DNA from: Asterochloris sp. CNOR1
Taxonomy: Eukaryota > Chlorophyta > Trebouxiophyceae > Trebouxiales > Trebouxiaceae
Reading direction: 5' to 3'
DNA length: 64,000 bases
Assembly: GCA_963969365.1 (NCBI GenBank)
Contig: OZ017755.1
Location: forward strand, 558,001-622,000
In this document: in pieces, positions 43,485 to 55,400 of the stretch
Layout: every line of letters starts with the position of its first letter
Position numbering within the stretch: the first letter of the stretch is position 1
Notes under the pieces: model-generated
Seen by the model: the letters and a program-made list of their open reading frames with translations, nothing else
The model's database searches: none
Told to the model about the DNA's origin: nothing
Program-made: the position numbers and the translations under genes

Positions 43485-46400
43485 ATGGAGACGCCACAGG
43501 CTGCCAAAGCCTTCGACCAGGAGCTCTCGCATGCCCTGCTCGAGGTGCAAGCAGTACAGGGGCAGCTGCAGAAAGACCACCAGCAGTCACGGCAGGCGCT
43601 GCAAAGCCAGAGAAAGGCCAACAGGCATGTGGAGAAGCTGATGGCCAGCTATTGCGAAGGCCACACACCTGCTGCCGCTGCTGACAAGCTGTTGATTGTT
43701 GGCAGCCAGCTGTGTAAACACAATCAGTTGCTGCTGGCACAGAAGGCCTGCTACAGCCCAGTGTCCAGGTGACTGAGTGCCATGTGTCCGTGCGAAACTG
43801 CCTCCCATCCTTCCACCAAGCCTCTGCTCTTTATCCTGCTGCCAGAACGTGATGAGCCGCGGTACATATCAATGTTGCAGCACTGATTCACCAGGGTTGC
43901 ATGTAGGCTGGATCTGACAGCTGATGATCGCATTCGCTGGGCTGTAGACAGCAGCCGGTGCCGGGTACTGACTGCCCTGCAGTCTGACGCGGCCGTCACC
44001 CACCCAGACACTCTGGCAGCCCTCAGCCTCAGCCTACGCCAGCTGCAAGGCGCAGCGGAGGCAGCTCTGCCTTCAGAGCACCTGTACTGGCTGGTGCTGA
44101 ATGCCACCAAGGCCACGCACATGGCCTGCACCAGCCTGGTCACAGCTGGCTTTGCAGGTGAGGTCGTGCAGAGGTCTGCCGGGTGCTGGTGTCACTATGG
44201 GCTACACCCAGCCCAAACAATCTGGTGCAGCGCTTATACAGTGGTGGCCGCGCGTCTCCAGAGCTGGGTGGCAACGTGATGTGTTCCTGCCAGGCACTTG
44301 CGCCAAGCTCTACTAAGACGTCCCTCCTGGCTTTGCAGGCCAGGCGGTCCAGTTCCTGGCCGCTGCCAACGCAGCCCTGGAGCGTCACATTGTGTTCAGC
44401 CTGCCCCACCACCTGCCCTGGCGCGTCGAGGTGGCAGCCATGCTGAGCACGGCGCTCAGGGAGAGCGGCCAGGACGCCCAGGCTCTGGAGGTGGTGGAGC
44501 AGGGGCTGGCAGCAGTGGCTGAGCTGCGGCGCTTGGAAGGGCTGGACCCCCTTCCCCCGCCACCTGAGGCTGCTGCAGCTTATGATGCAGCAGGTGGGTT
44601 GGCAGGGTGACACCCATATTCTGCAAAAGCCAGAAAGATTGCCGTCCAGGCAAGGAAGCTCCTGTCCAGTTGACAGACCATGATTGTGGCTGGACGTTGT
44701 GTGCTGCCTGCAAGGTGATGGGCTTTAGGCATAACATCAAATATAATGACTGGAGGCAGAGGTCAATGACTCAGGAGGACGCCTGCCTTATAGCACTCGT
44801 ATGCTCTGAAGAGTGCACTCTTTACCTGCAGACCTGCGACTGAAGACGATGCACTTTGCTCTGGTGGCGCCTAAGCAGCTGGCCACAGACACGGCTGTGA
44901 GGGATGCTCTGCAGAGCACCTTTGAGGGCAGTCAACAGCGCGTGGCTGCTCTGGTGGCCGCCCTGCAGGACCCTGGGCAGCGAGTGGCTGTGCGGCGAGC
45001 ATGCCCACCAACTCACGCCAAGCTGCTCGCTGCAGCAGAGGGGCTGGTCCAGCAGCACCTTGCCAGCATCTCAGCGCAGCAGGTGAGCCAACAAACATTG
45101 GTTTGTCTTTCATCTTGCCTGCTGCCGCACCAGGTGGCTGTGGCTCCCTGCTGTAGCGTGGCGTTCCATGTCAAGCAGCGAGGGATATCCTTGCCTATGA
45201 GGACGTCACAGCCAAGCAGCAGCCTGAGACAATGCTGATGTGCAGGCTGCTGCTGGCAGCATGGGAGGAGCTGAGGCTGCTGCTGCGATTGAGGGTGCAG
45301 CACAGCCGCCTGGTGCAGTCGTCGAGTCTACAATGTCCTCTGCAGCTCCAGGCAAGCAGGGAGCAGCCGCGGGTGGGCCCAAGGGTGCCGCCGCTGGCAA
45401 GGCTGGTGCTGCCGCTGCCCCTGCAGCTGCTCCAGTCGATCCTGTTGCTGCAGCAGCTGAAGCCAAGACAGCCCTGCCTCTGGAGATTCACCAGGTAAGC
45501 ATGCCACCGCACTGCACCTCACCACTTCTCAAGCACTCAGCCTTGCCCTGGTGACAGCACGGCATGTCTGCTACTGTCACCCGGTGCCAGCCTTGAGCAC
45601 TGTGCACACCCTGCAGGCGTTGGCATGTGTGGCCTACTGCAACAGCGCAGACCAGCTCTTTCAGCAGCTGGTGTCAGTCGGGCGCCAGCGGGTTCAGCCG
45701 AGGGGGGATCTGGCCGAGCACCCCCACAACAGCCGCCTGCTGGCAGTCCTGGAGGTGCTGCAGGCTCTCCAGGCCATGTCAGGACCTGCAGCCTCGCCAG
45801 AGCAGCTGCTGCAGCTGGTGTCCTCTCTGCAGCAGCATACCCAGCAGCTCAGCCATGCCCTGCCTGACCTGGCGACTGACGCAGCCCTGGCGCTTGAGCG
45901 CGCGGCCAGGCCTCTCCTGGAGGGGGCTGTTGCCCCAGAGGATGCGCAGGCAGACGCTGCACAGAAGGTGCGTCCATGTTGCTGGCAGTGACAAGATCGT
46001 CCCACCCTCTCAGCATAATAAAGGCGTCATGGAAGCTGCCACACTCAACACAGTGAGTTGAGCGGTACCTGAATCCAAGAAATCAGTCTGCAGGAGCCTG
46101 GCTGCTAGCAAAGCCTTGCTCACCCTGTGTTGAGGAGCATCATATTGAAACGCGAGCATGCCCTTCGTGCAGGTGCTCCACTGTCTGCACAATGGCAAAT
46201 GTGAAACCTTCCCATGCAGGTGCTTCTCTGCCTGCACACCTGCAGATGTGAGCCCGCTTCATGCAGGTTCTCTTCTGTCTGCATAACATGCTGGAGGCTG
46301 TGGACCTGGATGATGCACTGCTGCGCCTCGGCGTGGCTGTGCGCCTGGCACTGCTCCTGGAGGGCTCCCAGGACCCCTGGACAGCAGCTGCCGTCCTCAA

Positions 46401-49400
46401 GCAGGTCAGCTCACCAACTTCTAGCTTCATTACGAGTTGCACCAATGTCATGGCCAACATCTCTGACCACCCTCATAGAGGACAGTCCTCATGCATGAGA
46501 CACCACGTGCCCATGGAAAGCAGCACCTGTGGTCGTGCTGAAGAAGATCGGCTAATTCAAGTGCTGACTGCCAGCATTGTCCATCTGCCAGCTCGGTGCA
46601 GTGTTGGAGCACTGTCCTGTACGCAGGGGAAGCATGCTGCTGAGGCATCCAGGGCGCGCGTGCTGGGCGCCACCAAGTATGCGCGGGATGAGCATGTGCG
46701 CTGGATCTCAGCAGCCCGCTCCCAGCCCTCACAGCAGGCTCAGCAGCTTCTGCAAGGTGGGCGCGGGCTGGAGCTCTCTGTGTGCAGCAAGGATTGCTTG
46801 GCAGCCAGCGACCACCCCAATGCAGTGGTTATGGCGGGCTGCATACCACGCTGGAGCAGGCAGGGCTGCAGCTGGAAGGGCTGCAGCTGGATTGGCTGCA
46901 CCTGGCAGGGCTGCACCCAGTGCGGCTTGCCACCTGCACAGGCACCTGAGGCCTCCAACATGTACTACCACGCTGAACCAGGCAGGGCTGCATTCGAGGG
47001 CCCACCATGCCTGCAGGAATTGGCGATACAGAGGGCGCATTAGCTTGCCTGCACTGCGATGCTGTTGTGCTTCTGCTGCGTGTGGAATTGGCTGCTGGGC
47101 AGGCAGACCAGGAGGCAGCTGCCCGGCGGCGGCAGCTTGACCTGACGCAGTCCGTGAGCAAGCGGGATGCCCAAAGCGCAATCTTTGGGAAGCGGACGGT
47201 GACCGAGCAGCGGCAGGATGCTGCAAAGGTGGCAAAGGTGATCATCTCATGTCTGCTTACTGCAGGATGACTGCATCTTCCACCTTGCTGTCGCTGCTTG
47301 ACACTGCTTGTAAGGACACGTTAGTGCACAGCTTACGCGGTGAACAGCTTGTCACCCTCATATGGCCAAAGAAGCTGCCGAACTGTTAGTGCATTGCTGA
47401 TTTGCCCTGCTGGTGCCTACAGGTTGGGCAGTGCCTGCCCCACCCTGCTGTGAAGGAGGAGCAGCTGCAGGCAGAGTGCAACAAGAACCTGTACGAGCAG
47501 GCCATGCTGGCCATGCATCGTGCACAGTTCTACGACGGTGCTGAGCGGAGGGCCTTCTTGCAGGCAAGCCTGCTGCCCTTTGCCATCGCCTCATGAGCAT
47601 GCTTGACAAATCTGCCACATGTGCAGGGGTCACAGCACTCTCAGCCTTCACTTCACTGCATGGGCTGTAGCCCCTTCTAAGCATTAGACAGGGCCTTGAC
47701 AAGCTGTACCGCCTGTAGTTGTAGCCAATGTCCACCTGCAGCAGGCTCAGGCCATACCCAGCGCCCGCCTGTGCACAGGCTGCAGCACATTCCAGCCTTG
47801 ACTGTAGCCATCGGAAGTACCACATTGCCATAAGTGTGATGCACGCTTTTGACAAGGTACCCTGGTCGTCTGCAGGAGGCTGCTGCACACCTGCAGCAGG
47901 CTCAGGCCGCAGAAGACAGCCTGCTGGCGGCTGCCCAGGCTCAGTCCCTGCCAAGCAGCAAGGCCAGAAGGTGCGGAGCGCCCCACATCCTGATGAGGAC
48001 GCCCAGCAGCATCACAGTGACCAGCCCGCCTGTGCAGGCCAGGGGGCGCCAGAAGCCTGCCTTCTTTGCCGCATTTGCAAAGCCCTTTGGCTCTGGGGTG
48101 GGGTTGAGCATCAACAGCACAGCCATGGAGCTGGGGGGGACGGGCATGCAGCAGCCCCTGGGCAGCAGGGTTGACATCACAGGTCAGGTGCTTCACATGA
48201 CCCCTGGTCCCAGGTGTCAGCCGTCCAGCTTTGCTTTGCTGCTGGTGGGGCATTGGCTGGTACCTTCCATGCAAGTGCACTGCTGCAGTCGAGCCAAATG
48301 TCTACACCAGGAGCAGCCTGTGCTGGCTGTTGCTGCAGACGCAATCAGGCCAGACCTGCTCTTTTATTGAGGCCCGTCGGCTTCTGCTGGTGGCCTGCAG
48401 GTCTGCAGCCAAATGAGACCTACATGCTGGCTGTGGCCATCTACGATGAGCAGCACCATCAGATAGGGGACCTTGGGGAGCCCACTGCGGCTGTGGCAGC
48501 ACTGCTACCCCTGCCGTTGTACCAGTGCTGGTGCTACCTGGCACAGGTGGCCTGTCGGCTTGGGGAGGGGCTCATCATGCAGCAGGCAGCGCATGTGGTG
48601 ATGCCCCACTTTGTGACGACCTCACCTGACCGCCCGCTTTGGGAGGGCACTCCTCTGGACTCACAGACGCTGCACAGGCAAGAGCTGGCTCTGACAAGAG
48701 CAGGGCCAGGCAGCTATTGCCTTTACTGGCATGCCAGGGTTGACCTGCAAGTCATCATTGAGTTACTTCAGCCTACGGCGCGGCACAATGTTGCTGCTCC
48801 AACACCCGCTCGGCTAACACTTGACCCGGCATGAGCTCCGCATCTCTGGCCCATGCAGAAGATCTGTGCCTTGCTGCCTGCAGGGCTCATGCTGAGCAGG
48901 CTGCGCAGCCCCTGCTGCGCATGGTGGTCCACACAGTGCTGGCTGTCAGCAGCTGCAGTGTCCATGCGCTGGACAGCCAGCTGCCAGACCCCAGCACGAA
49001 GCAGCCCTACCTGGAGGCCCAGATTGCGAGGCTCAAGATCTGCAAGCGCTTGCTGCTGGCAATGCAGGCAAGCTTTGCGAAAGCATCAGCCGATCTTGGG
49101 TCAGAGCCCTGCATGCCAGCAGTCAGTGCTTCGATCTGGATTCACGACAGGCCTTGTGCTCCTCGCCCTGACTTACAAGTAGATGGGTCTTTGAGAAGTT
49201 ATGTGACAAACTTCTCATCTTATCCATCACATGTACAAAGCTGTGCCTCACCAGCAGTTGGCAGACTCTGTGAGGGTGACAGGTGGGAGTTTGCCACATG
49301 ATGTGTGATGAAACAAGTCCTTTGCACATCACGCTTTCAGATGTGTGTCTCACTGCAGATGGCAGACTTTGTGAGGGATGACAGGCTCATCAGCGAGGCA

Positions 49401-52400
49401 GCCATGCACACGTACAACTGCCTGGCTCCCCTACTGGCGCTGCCCACAAAGTCTGCCTCGCTGCTTAAAGCACTGACAGCGTGCCACCTCACGCTTACAT
49501 CCGTGCAGCAGAAGCAGAGCTTCACCATTCAGGTGTGCCAACCAGGCTTGCCTGTCAGTGCCTGCACTGCCATAGCACAGTACTGTCTTGATGACTGCTG
49601 CCAAGTGAGGACATGAGTGCAGCAGATACAAAGCTTCACCTTCCAGATACGCGACTGCTGAGCGCTTGCGCTGGCTTACCTCACTACTATCCTGATGGCT
49701 GCGATTGAGCGCAAGTGAAACAGCAGTCTGCCAAGGGGACTTCAGCTGTTGTCTGGACTGCAGGGGGGGAGAGAGGTGCAGCAGCGGGCTCAGCAAGTGC
49801 AGGCTGCAGTGGCCTACCACCTGCTGACATCGTATTATGAGCGGGAGCCTGCGGCGCTGGACTGGCTGTCCAAGCTGGAAGTTGCCCTGTTTCAGGCTGG
49901 CAGCAAGGAACCAGGATCAGCTGAATCTGAGCTGCCTAGTCAGGTACAGTCATCAGAATAGGCGACAGCAGCTCATATTGCTGCAGGGCAGTGTTGCTGC
50001 AGTGCAGCTTGCCACTGGTGTGTTGTCAGGGACACAAATTGCCCTGCCTTGCATGGGGAGCAGGTCCTGACTGGAGGCTGTGCCGGCTGATGACAGACAT
50101 GCTGCATGCCCATCACAACGGCAGGGTGTTGTGAAAAACATGGCATACATGAGGATGTGCTGCACTGGTGCAGGAGGCTCAAATGGTGGATGAGGTGATG
50201 CTGAGGACGCAGAAGATACTTCCAGGAGCAACCAGCCGCTTGGCAGCCAGGGTGGCCGATCCTGCAGATGTGGCGGCTGCGCTGCTGCCCCTGCTGGACT
50301 CGACGCCTGCTGCAGAGGTCTGGGCGGCGCTCCACTCTGAGGGCGGGAAGCCTGGAGCCAAGGGTACAAGACCTTCAACAGCCAAGCCCGCAGCAGGTGA
50401 TCACCCAGCAGGGAAGCGTGTGGAAGCGCCTGCAGGACGTTTCCCTGGCTGGCAGACGCCATGCCTTTGCACTTTGTCTAGTCTGTGCTTCAGGATGGAG
50501 GCAGTTCATTATCAAGCAGATTAAAGCCATGTCCTCGACAACAACAAGCCTGGCCTGTTGCAGGGGCACCCAAGCCAGCTGCTAAGGGGACTGCAGTGCC
50601 AGAGGCTCCTGCCAGCTTCAAGCAGCATGCGCGCTATATTGAGATGGCTGCCCTCATCATGGAGGCGGCTGCAAGGCAGGGGCAGGCTGCCCTTGTGCTG
50701 CAGTGGGCTGAGAGAGTGCAGCAGGCAGTCAGAGATGTCAGCAGTGTGCCCAGGCCAGGCTTTGACCGGTGGGAGCTCAATAGAGTGCTGTGAACATGCT
50801 CAGGGCCTGATGTGGCACAGTGGGTTGTCTGGCACTGAAAGCAATGCTACCACAGTATGCAGTTGTGGCTGCAGAACTCAAGCTGTCCAACCCTGCATCC
50901 TGCAGGTGGTCATTGTCAGGCGCCATTGAGCAGAGCGCAGGAGCCATGTCTGCAGATGGACAGGCTCAATGCGACCTTGATGTGGTGAAGCAAGAAGCTG
51001 CTGCAAGGTATGAACATATGTCATCCCAACTAAGATGCAGACTTATCTCCTGGTGTCCACTTGCGAGAAGTGCTGGCAGCCGATCTGAGTAGCAGCGCCG
51101 GCACTTAACATGGGCTGAAGCTTCTGGAACAGATGATCTCTGCATGCCCCTGCAGGCTGATCCAGCAGAGGTGGCGTGTGCTGCTGCCCTGGCGCAAGCA
51201 GGTGCTGGCTCAGCGCCAGCGCCTGGCTGCCTCACAGCCCTGGCTGGCCAGGATTCATCGGCTCATGGCGCTGACTCAGTATGAGCGTGCCGCGCCATGG
51301 CTGGACAAGCTGACCGGCAATGCAGAGCAGCACCTGCCCATGGATGACATGCAGCTGCTGCTCAAGGTAGGTCTACGGTGCGTCGCCACAGTCAGGTGTG
51401 TCAAAGATCCACACAGATTTCGCTGCCATGGCTTCTGCATGGCAGTCTTTGTGCCAAGAGGCAGCTGAGCTGGAGCACACAGCAGGCTCTGCTCTAGTTG
51501 CACTGGAGCAACTATCGGTGCCTCATGCAAAGATAGTGCCACAGCAGAAGTCAGCATGTTGTGCTGCGGCACGACAGCTGACTACAGAAAGAAAGGCTTC
51601 CTCCTGGCGGCCTCTGATCAGGTTTTCCTACTTTCTGCTGCAGGTCTTGGCCAGCTTCAGCCGTTCTGTGGAGCTGGCAAGGCGCTCCCAGGCCTGGCAG
51701 GAGATGCTGAATGTGGTTCGGCAGATGATTGATTGCAGCCGGGCGATGCTGGACAAGGTGAGCTTGAGGCTGCGGCATGCATGGTCTACTGTTGTCTACC
51801 TGCCTAACCGCAGAAGACTGTCCTTGATTGCCCTTCACCCAGCACATGCCTGCTATCTCTTCTTGTGAGGTCTTGCTGAGGGCCTGGGTGTGCAGAAGCC
51901 TCCTGCCTGTCCTGGAGATGACATAAACCCTCATGCCCCTCTGGTCAGTGGCAACACTCTTGCCTCAACCCAAACATGCACCCAAATTAGGCTGCTCAGG
52001 GGTGCTTTGCACCCAGCCCATCCTGTGCTCTGTGTCTGACGTCTGGCATGCTTTGTAAGCTGTTTGTGTGGCAGCCTCCTGTCCAGTGACATAGGGAACC
52101 CGGGCCCCTGCCATCAGTGGCAGCACCCTTGCTTTGTATCGAACACTCCACCTGCCATTGAGGCACAGGAACGGCACTTGGCAAGAGTCTGCTGCAGGTG
52201 CCGGAGCTGACGCTGCCACAGGCAGCAGCAGTGTGGCAGCTGGAGGTCCCTGCACCGGTAGCAGAGGTGCCTCCCCAGAGCCCTGCACCCGGTGGCAAGG
52301 CGGCTGCTCCTGCCAAAGGCGCCAAACCTGCAGCGCCAGGTGCTGCTGCAGCAGCAGTGGTGGAGGCGGAGCCCCCAAAAGCGCCAACCAGGTGGAACTG

Positions 52401-55400
52401 CAAACCGGCTGTGCCGACCCCGTCGCGGCATGTGTGTGTGGTGGTGGGCGCGCTGCTGCAGCTTCTGGATGGCATGCAGAAGGGCAGCGTGGAGCTGCAT
52501 GCAGGTGGGTGAGTGCTGTGCTGTGCTGCTGCATCCCTGCAGTCTTTTCTGCCTGTGCCATTTTGCCACAACGTGCCTGATCCCAAGCCTGCATTGCAAC
52601 CAGACCTAGCAAGCAGCCAGCCCCAGTTGTGCGGCCCCACTGTGAGCCAGCATGCTTCGATTTTTCAGTCTGCTTGGGGCAGCTCTGCCTTTACTTGCTG
52701 ATGTACAATGTGCAGGCCTGGTGCCAGCCAGCAAGGCCTCCCCCTCACAGAGCCAGGCCCCTGCCAGCCAGGATGACGACCCCCTCAGCCTTGGGTCCGA
52801 TGCTCTGCCGGAGCGCTGGTTCGAGAAGCAGCATGAACTTGACATGCAGTGGTGCTCCAGGGTGGCTCTCATGACTCTGGCTGTCCTTCATCGCCAGCAC
52901 CGCCATCATGCTGTTGTGGAGGTGGGGGATCTGCTGCATGCCGCTTCGGCGCAAGTGCTCTGCAAAGCCTGCGGTGGCATGTGGCCCCTTGCCAATTTGC
53001 CATGACACCTGTTCAACTGCCGCAGATGCCTGCAGTGGGGTCAACCTGTGCTTGGGGCCTGGTCCTGGCGGCTTCATTGAGTTCATGCCTGTCTGTGTGT
53101 CACAGCAGCTGTCTGCAGCTGCCTGCCATTAGGCATGACAGTCAGCAGCTCTCTGCCTTCAGGTTGGTGAGGAGTTCAACCGGGTTTCTCTGGGCCTGTT
53201 CAATGAAGCCACCCTGCCTTACCTGCTGCAAGCAGCCCCATTTGCAGGTGTGGACATCCTGAGGTTCCAGAGGGCCATGCAGGACACCATGCGGGACAAG
53301 AAGCAGGTCAGCCTCACCTTCCAGCTGCTGGGTGGAGGCAGCGTCTAAGCTGCCTGACCTTGAGACCTCTCCAACCACATTGCCAAGCAGCATGAACAGG
53401 CTGCATGTGTGGGTTGATTGTGTGTGTTTTGAGAGGCATCTCTATTGCAGCCTTGCCTCTGATGTGTCTCCAAGCCCACCTTCACTGGCATGCACTTATA
53501 TCATACAGGCGAGCCAGCATAACAAGCAAATGAATACAAGCGACAGTGTCAGACCTGTGCAGGCTGTGGAAGCACTGGATCAGGTGCGCCAGCAGGTGCA
53601 GGAGCGTATTGGTGAACAAGGGCTGCTGGCACAGCGGCCAGGCAGGCGCGTTCAGAAGCAGAAGGCAAAGCACTCCCAGACTCTTAGGTTAGGTCTCAGC
53701 AGCCAGATCAACAGAGCTCAGCCCGCTGCTGCTAAGTTGGCTCCTGTGCAGTCACACCTCAGCACCCATTGCAAAGGTCATTACCCATCTTTCAACAATA
53801 CGCTGCTGCTTGAAATTGCAGCTTGTGTGGGTTCAGCGGGTGATGGCCTCCTAGAGTGACAGGTCACAGGATGTGTTGCCGCCTGCGTTGCTGTGCAGGC
53901 CTGGCTCTGTGAAGAGCCGCACCAACAGCCCCACCGCCGGCCTCCTGGAGGGGGGCAGATCTACTTCTCAGGTGTTGACGGAGACGGCGTCCATGATCAG
54001 CGCAACATCAGGCACACAGGTGTCCAGGTGTGCACTGGTGGCGAGACAGCATGTGACTCGATGAGTGTCAGCTGCATTGTACTGTGCTCTGAAGGAGCTT
54101 CACCAGCCGAGGTGTTCTGCATGGTGCAGGGCTGTGCTGTGGGATGAAGATTGCATATTGGCTGTGCAAGTGGCGCGCGTGCTGTCAACAGTACGTGTGC
54201 CAGAGACCATGCCTATGTCTGTTTGAGCGGCGAGCTGCACCTGCAGGGTCTCAGAGCCCAGCAGCACCAAGCTGCCAGCAGACTACGGGCACACGGTGCA
54301 GCTGATGAAAGCCTCAGGGGACAAGGCCCTTCAGGCGCAGGCCCTGAACGAGCTGGGGGATGTGCAGGCCCACTTTGCGCAGTGGCCAGCAGCTGTGCAG
54401 GCCTGGAACGATGCCCTGGACCTCGTGATCGGCCCGTATCAGGCAGGTCTCTGCGCACCTGCAGCCAGAGCTTCTGGCGGCACACAGGCCAACAGCTGCA
54501 GGCAGTGCACAGTGCAGTCATCAGGTGGTGAGGCAGCAATGCTCCTGGCATGAGCCAGATGGCTGATCAGGCTCAGCCCTTGTCACCCCGCCATCCACCT
54601 GCCTGCAGGTGCTGTCCTGCTGGAGGCAGCACATCCTGGGCCTGCGACCGCTGGAGCTGCTGCAGACCTATGGCGTGCCAGGCCTGCTGTTTACCGGGGG
54701 CACCCTGCTGGGAAAGCTGTGCCGGCATGGGTACCTCACAGACTCAAACATGCAGCTGGAGGTGAGTGTGTAGGGCCCAGCTGTCTGCAATCTGGGCATC
54801 AGTTGTGGGCTTCTGCAATGCTTGGTTTGCAGCATCCGGCAGGTCATTTGCTGTTTGGCAATGACTTCATACGACTCTGTGATGTACAGGCCGCTCGCAT
54901 GGGAGCCCACCTGCTGCAAGCCTGCTTCAGATGCAGCATCAGCCACCCCCAGCGGGCAGTGGACTTTGCCACATACACTCCTAAAGCACTGTGGGAGGGA
55001 GTAGACCTTTTTGCTGACCAGTACAGGTGAGCTGTTCCTCAATCAAAAGCTGCTGTGCTGCCCTCAGCAATTCAGAAGGACCCAGTCCGCCCATCAGCAT
55101 TTTCAGTCTGCTCTCAAGTCAATAGCATCAGACGGTGTTGTGGCGATGCCTGGACAGCTTCCACTGACTCCGAGCCATAGCAAAAGCCATGTCCTGCTGG
55201 CAGGTGCCACGCTTGCTCATGCGGGCTGACAACAACGCCCTCTGCCTTGTTGCAGGTGTTGCAGTGCAGACTTGCTGAGCGGCCTGCAGACCCTCGCAGC
55301 CTGCCTGCTGGATGCCAACATGGCCCTGCCGGCCCTGCCAGTGCTGAGCATGCACGAGTGGGTGACCAGGCACGTTGTGCAGGATGCAGCGGCTACGACG

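Noticed and set aside
46261-47043. 260-codon plus-strand open frame as a single exon
   Set aside because: It covers two CFAP54 exons (46267-46404 and 46627-46756) plus open introns with short tandem repeats and good splice sites at the borders.
51965-52640. Minus-strand open frames of 214 and 215 codons
   Set aside because: They lie antisense to a well-supported, Ala/Pro-rich CFAP54 exon; the high GC content of that exon keeps the opposite frames open.
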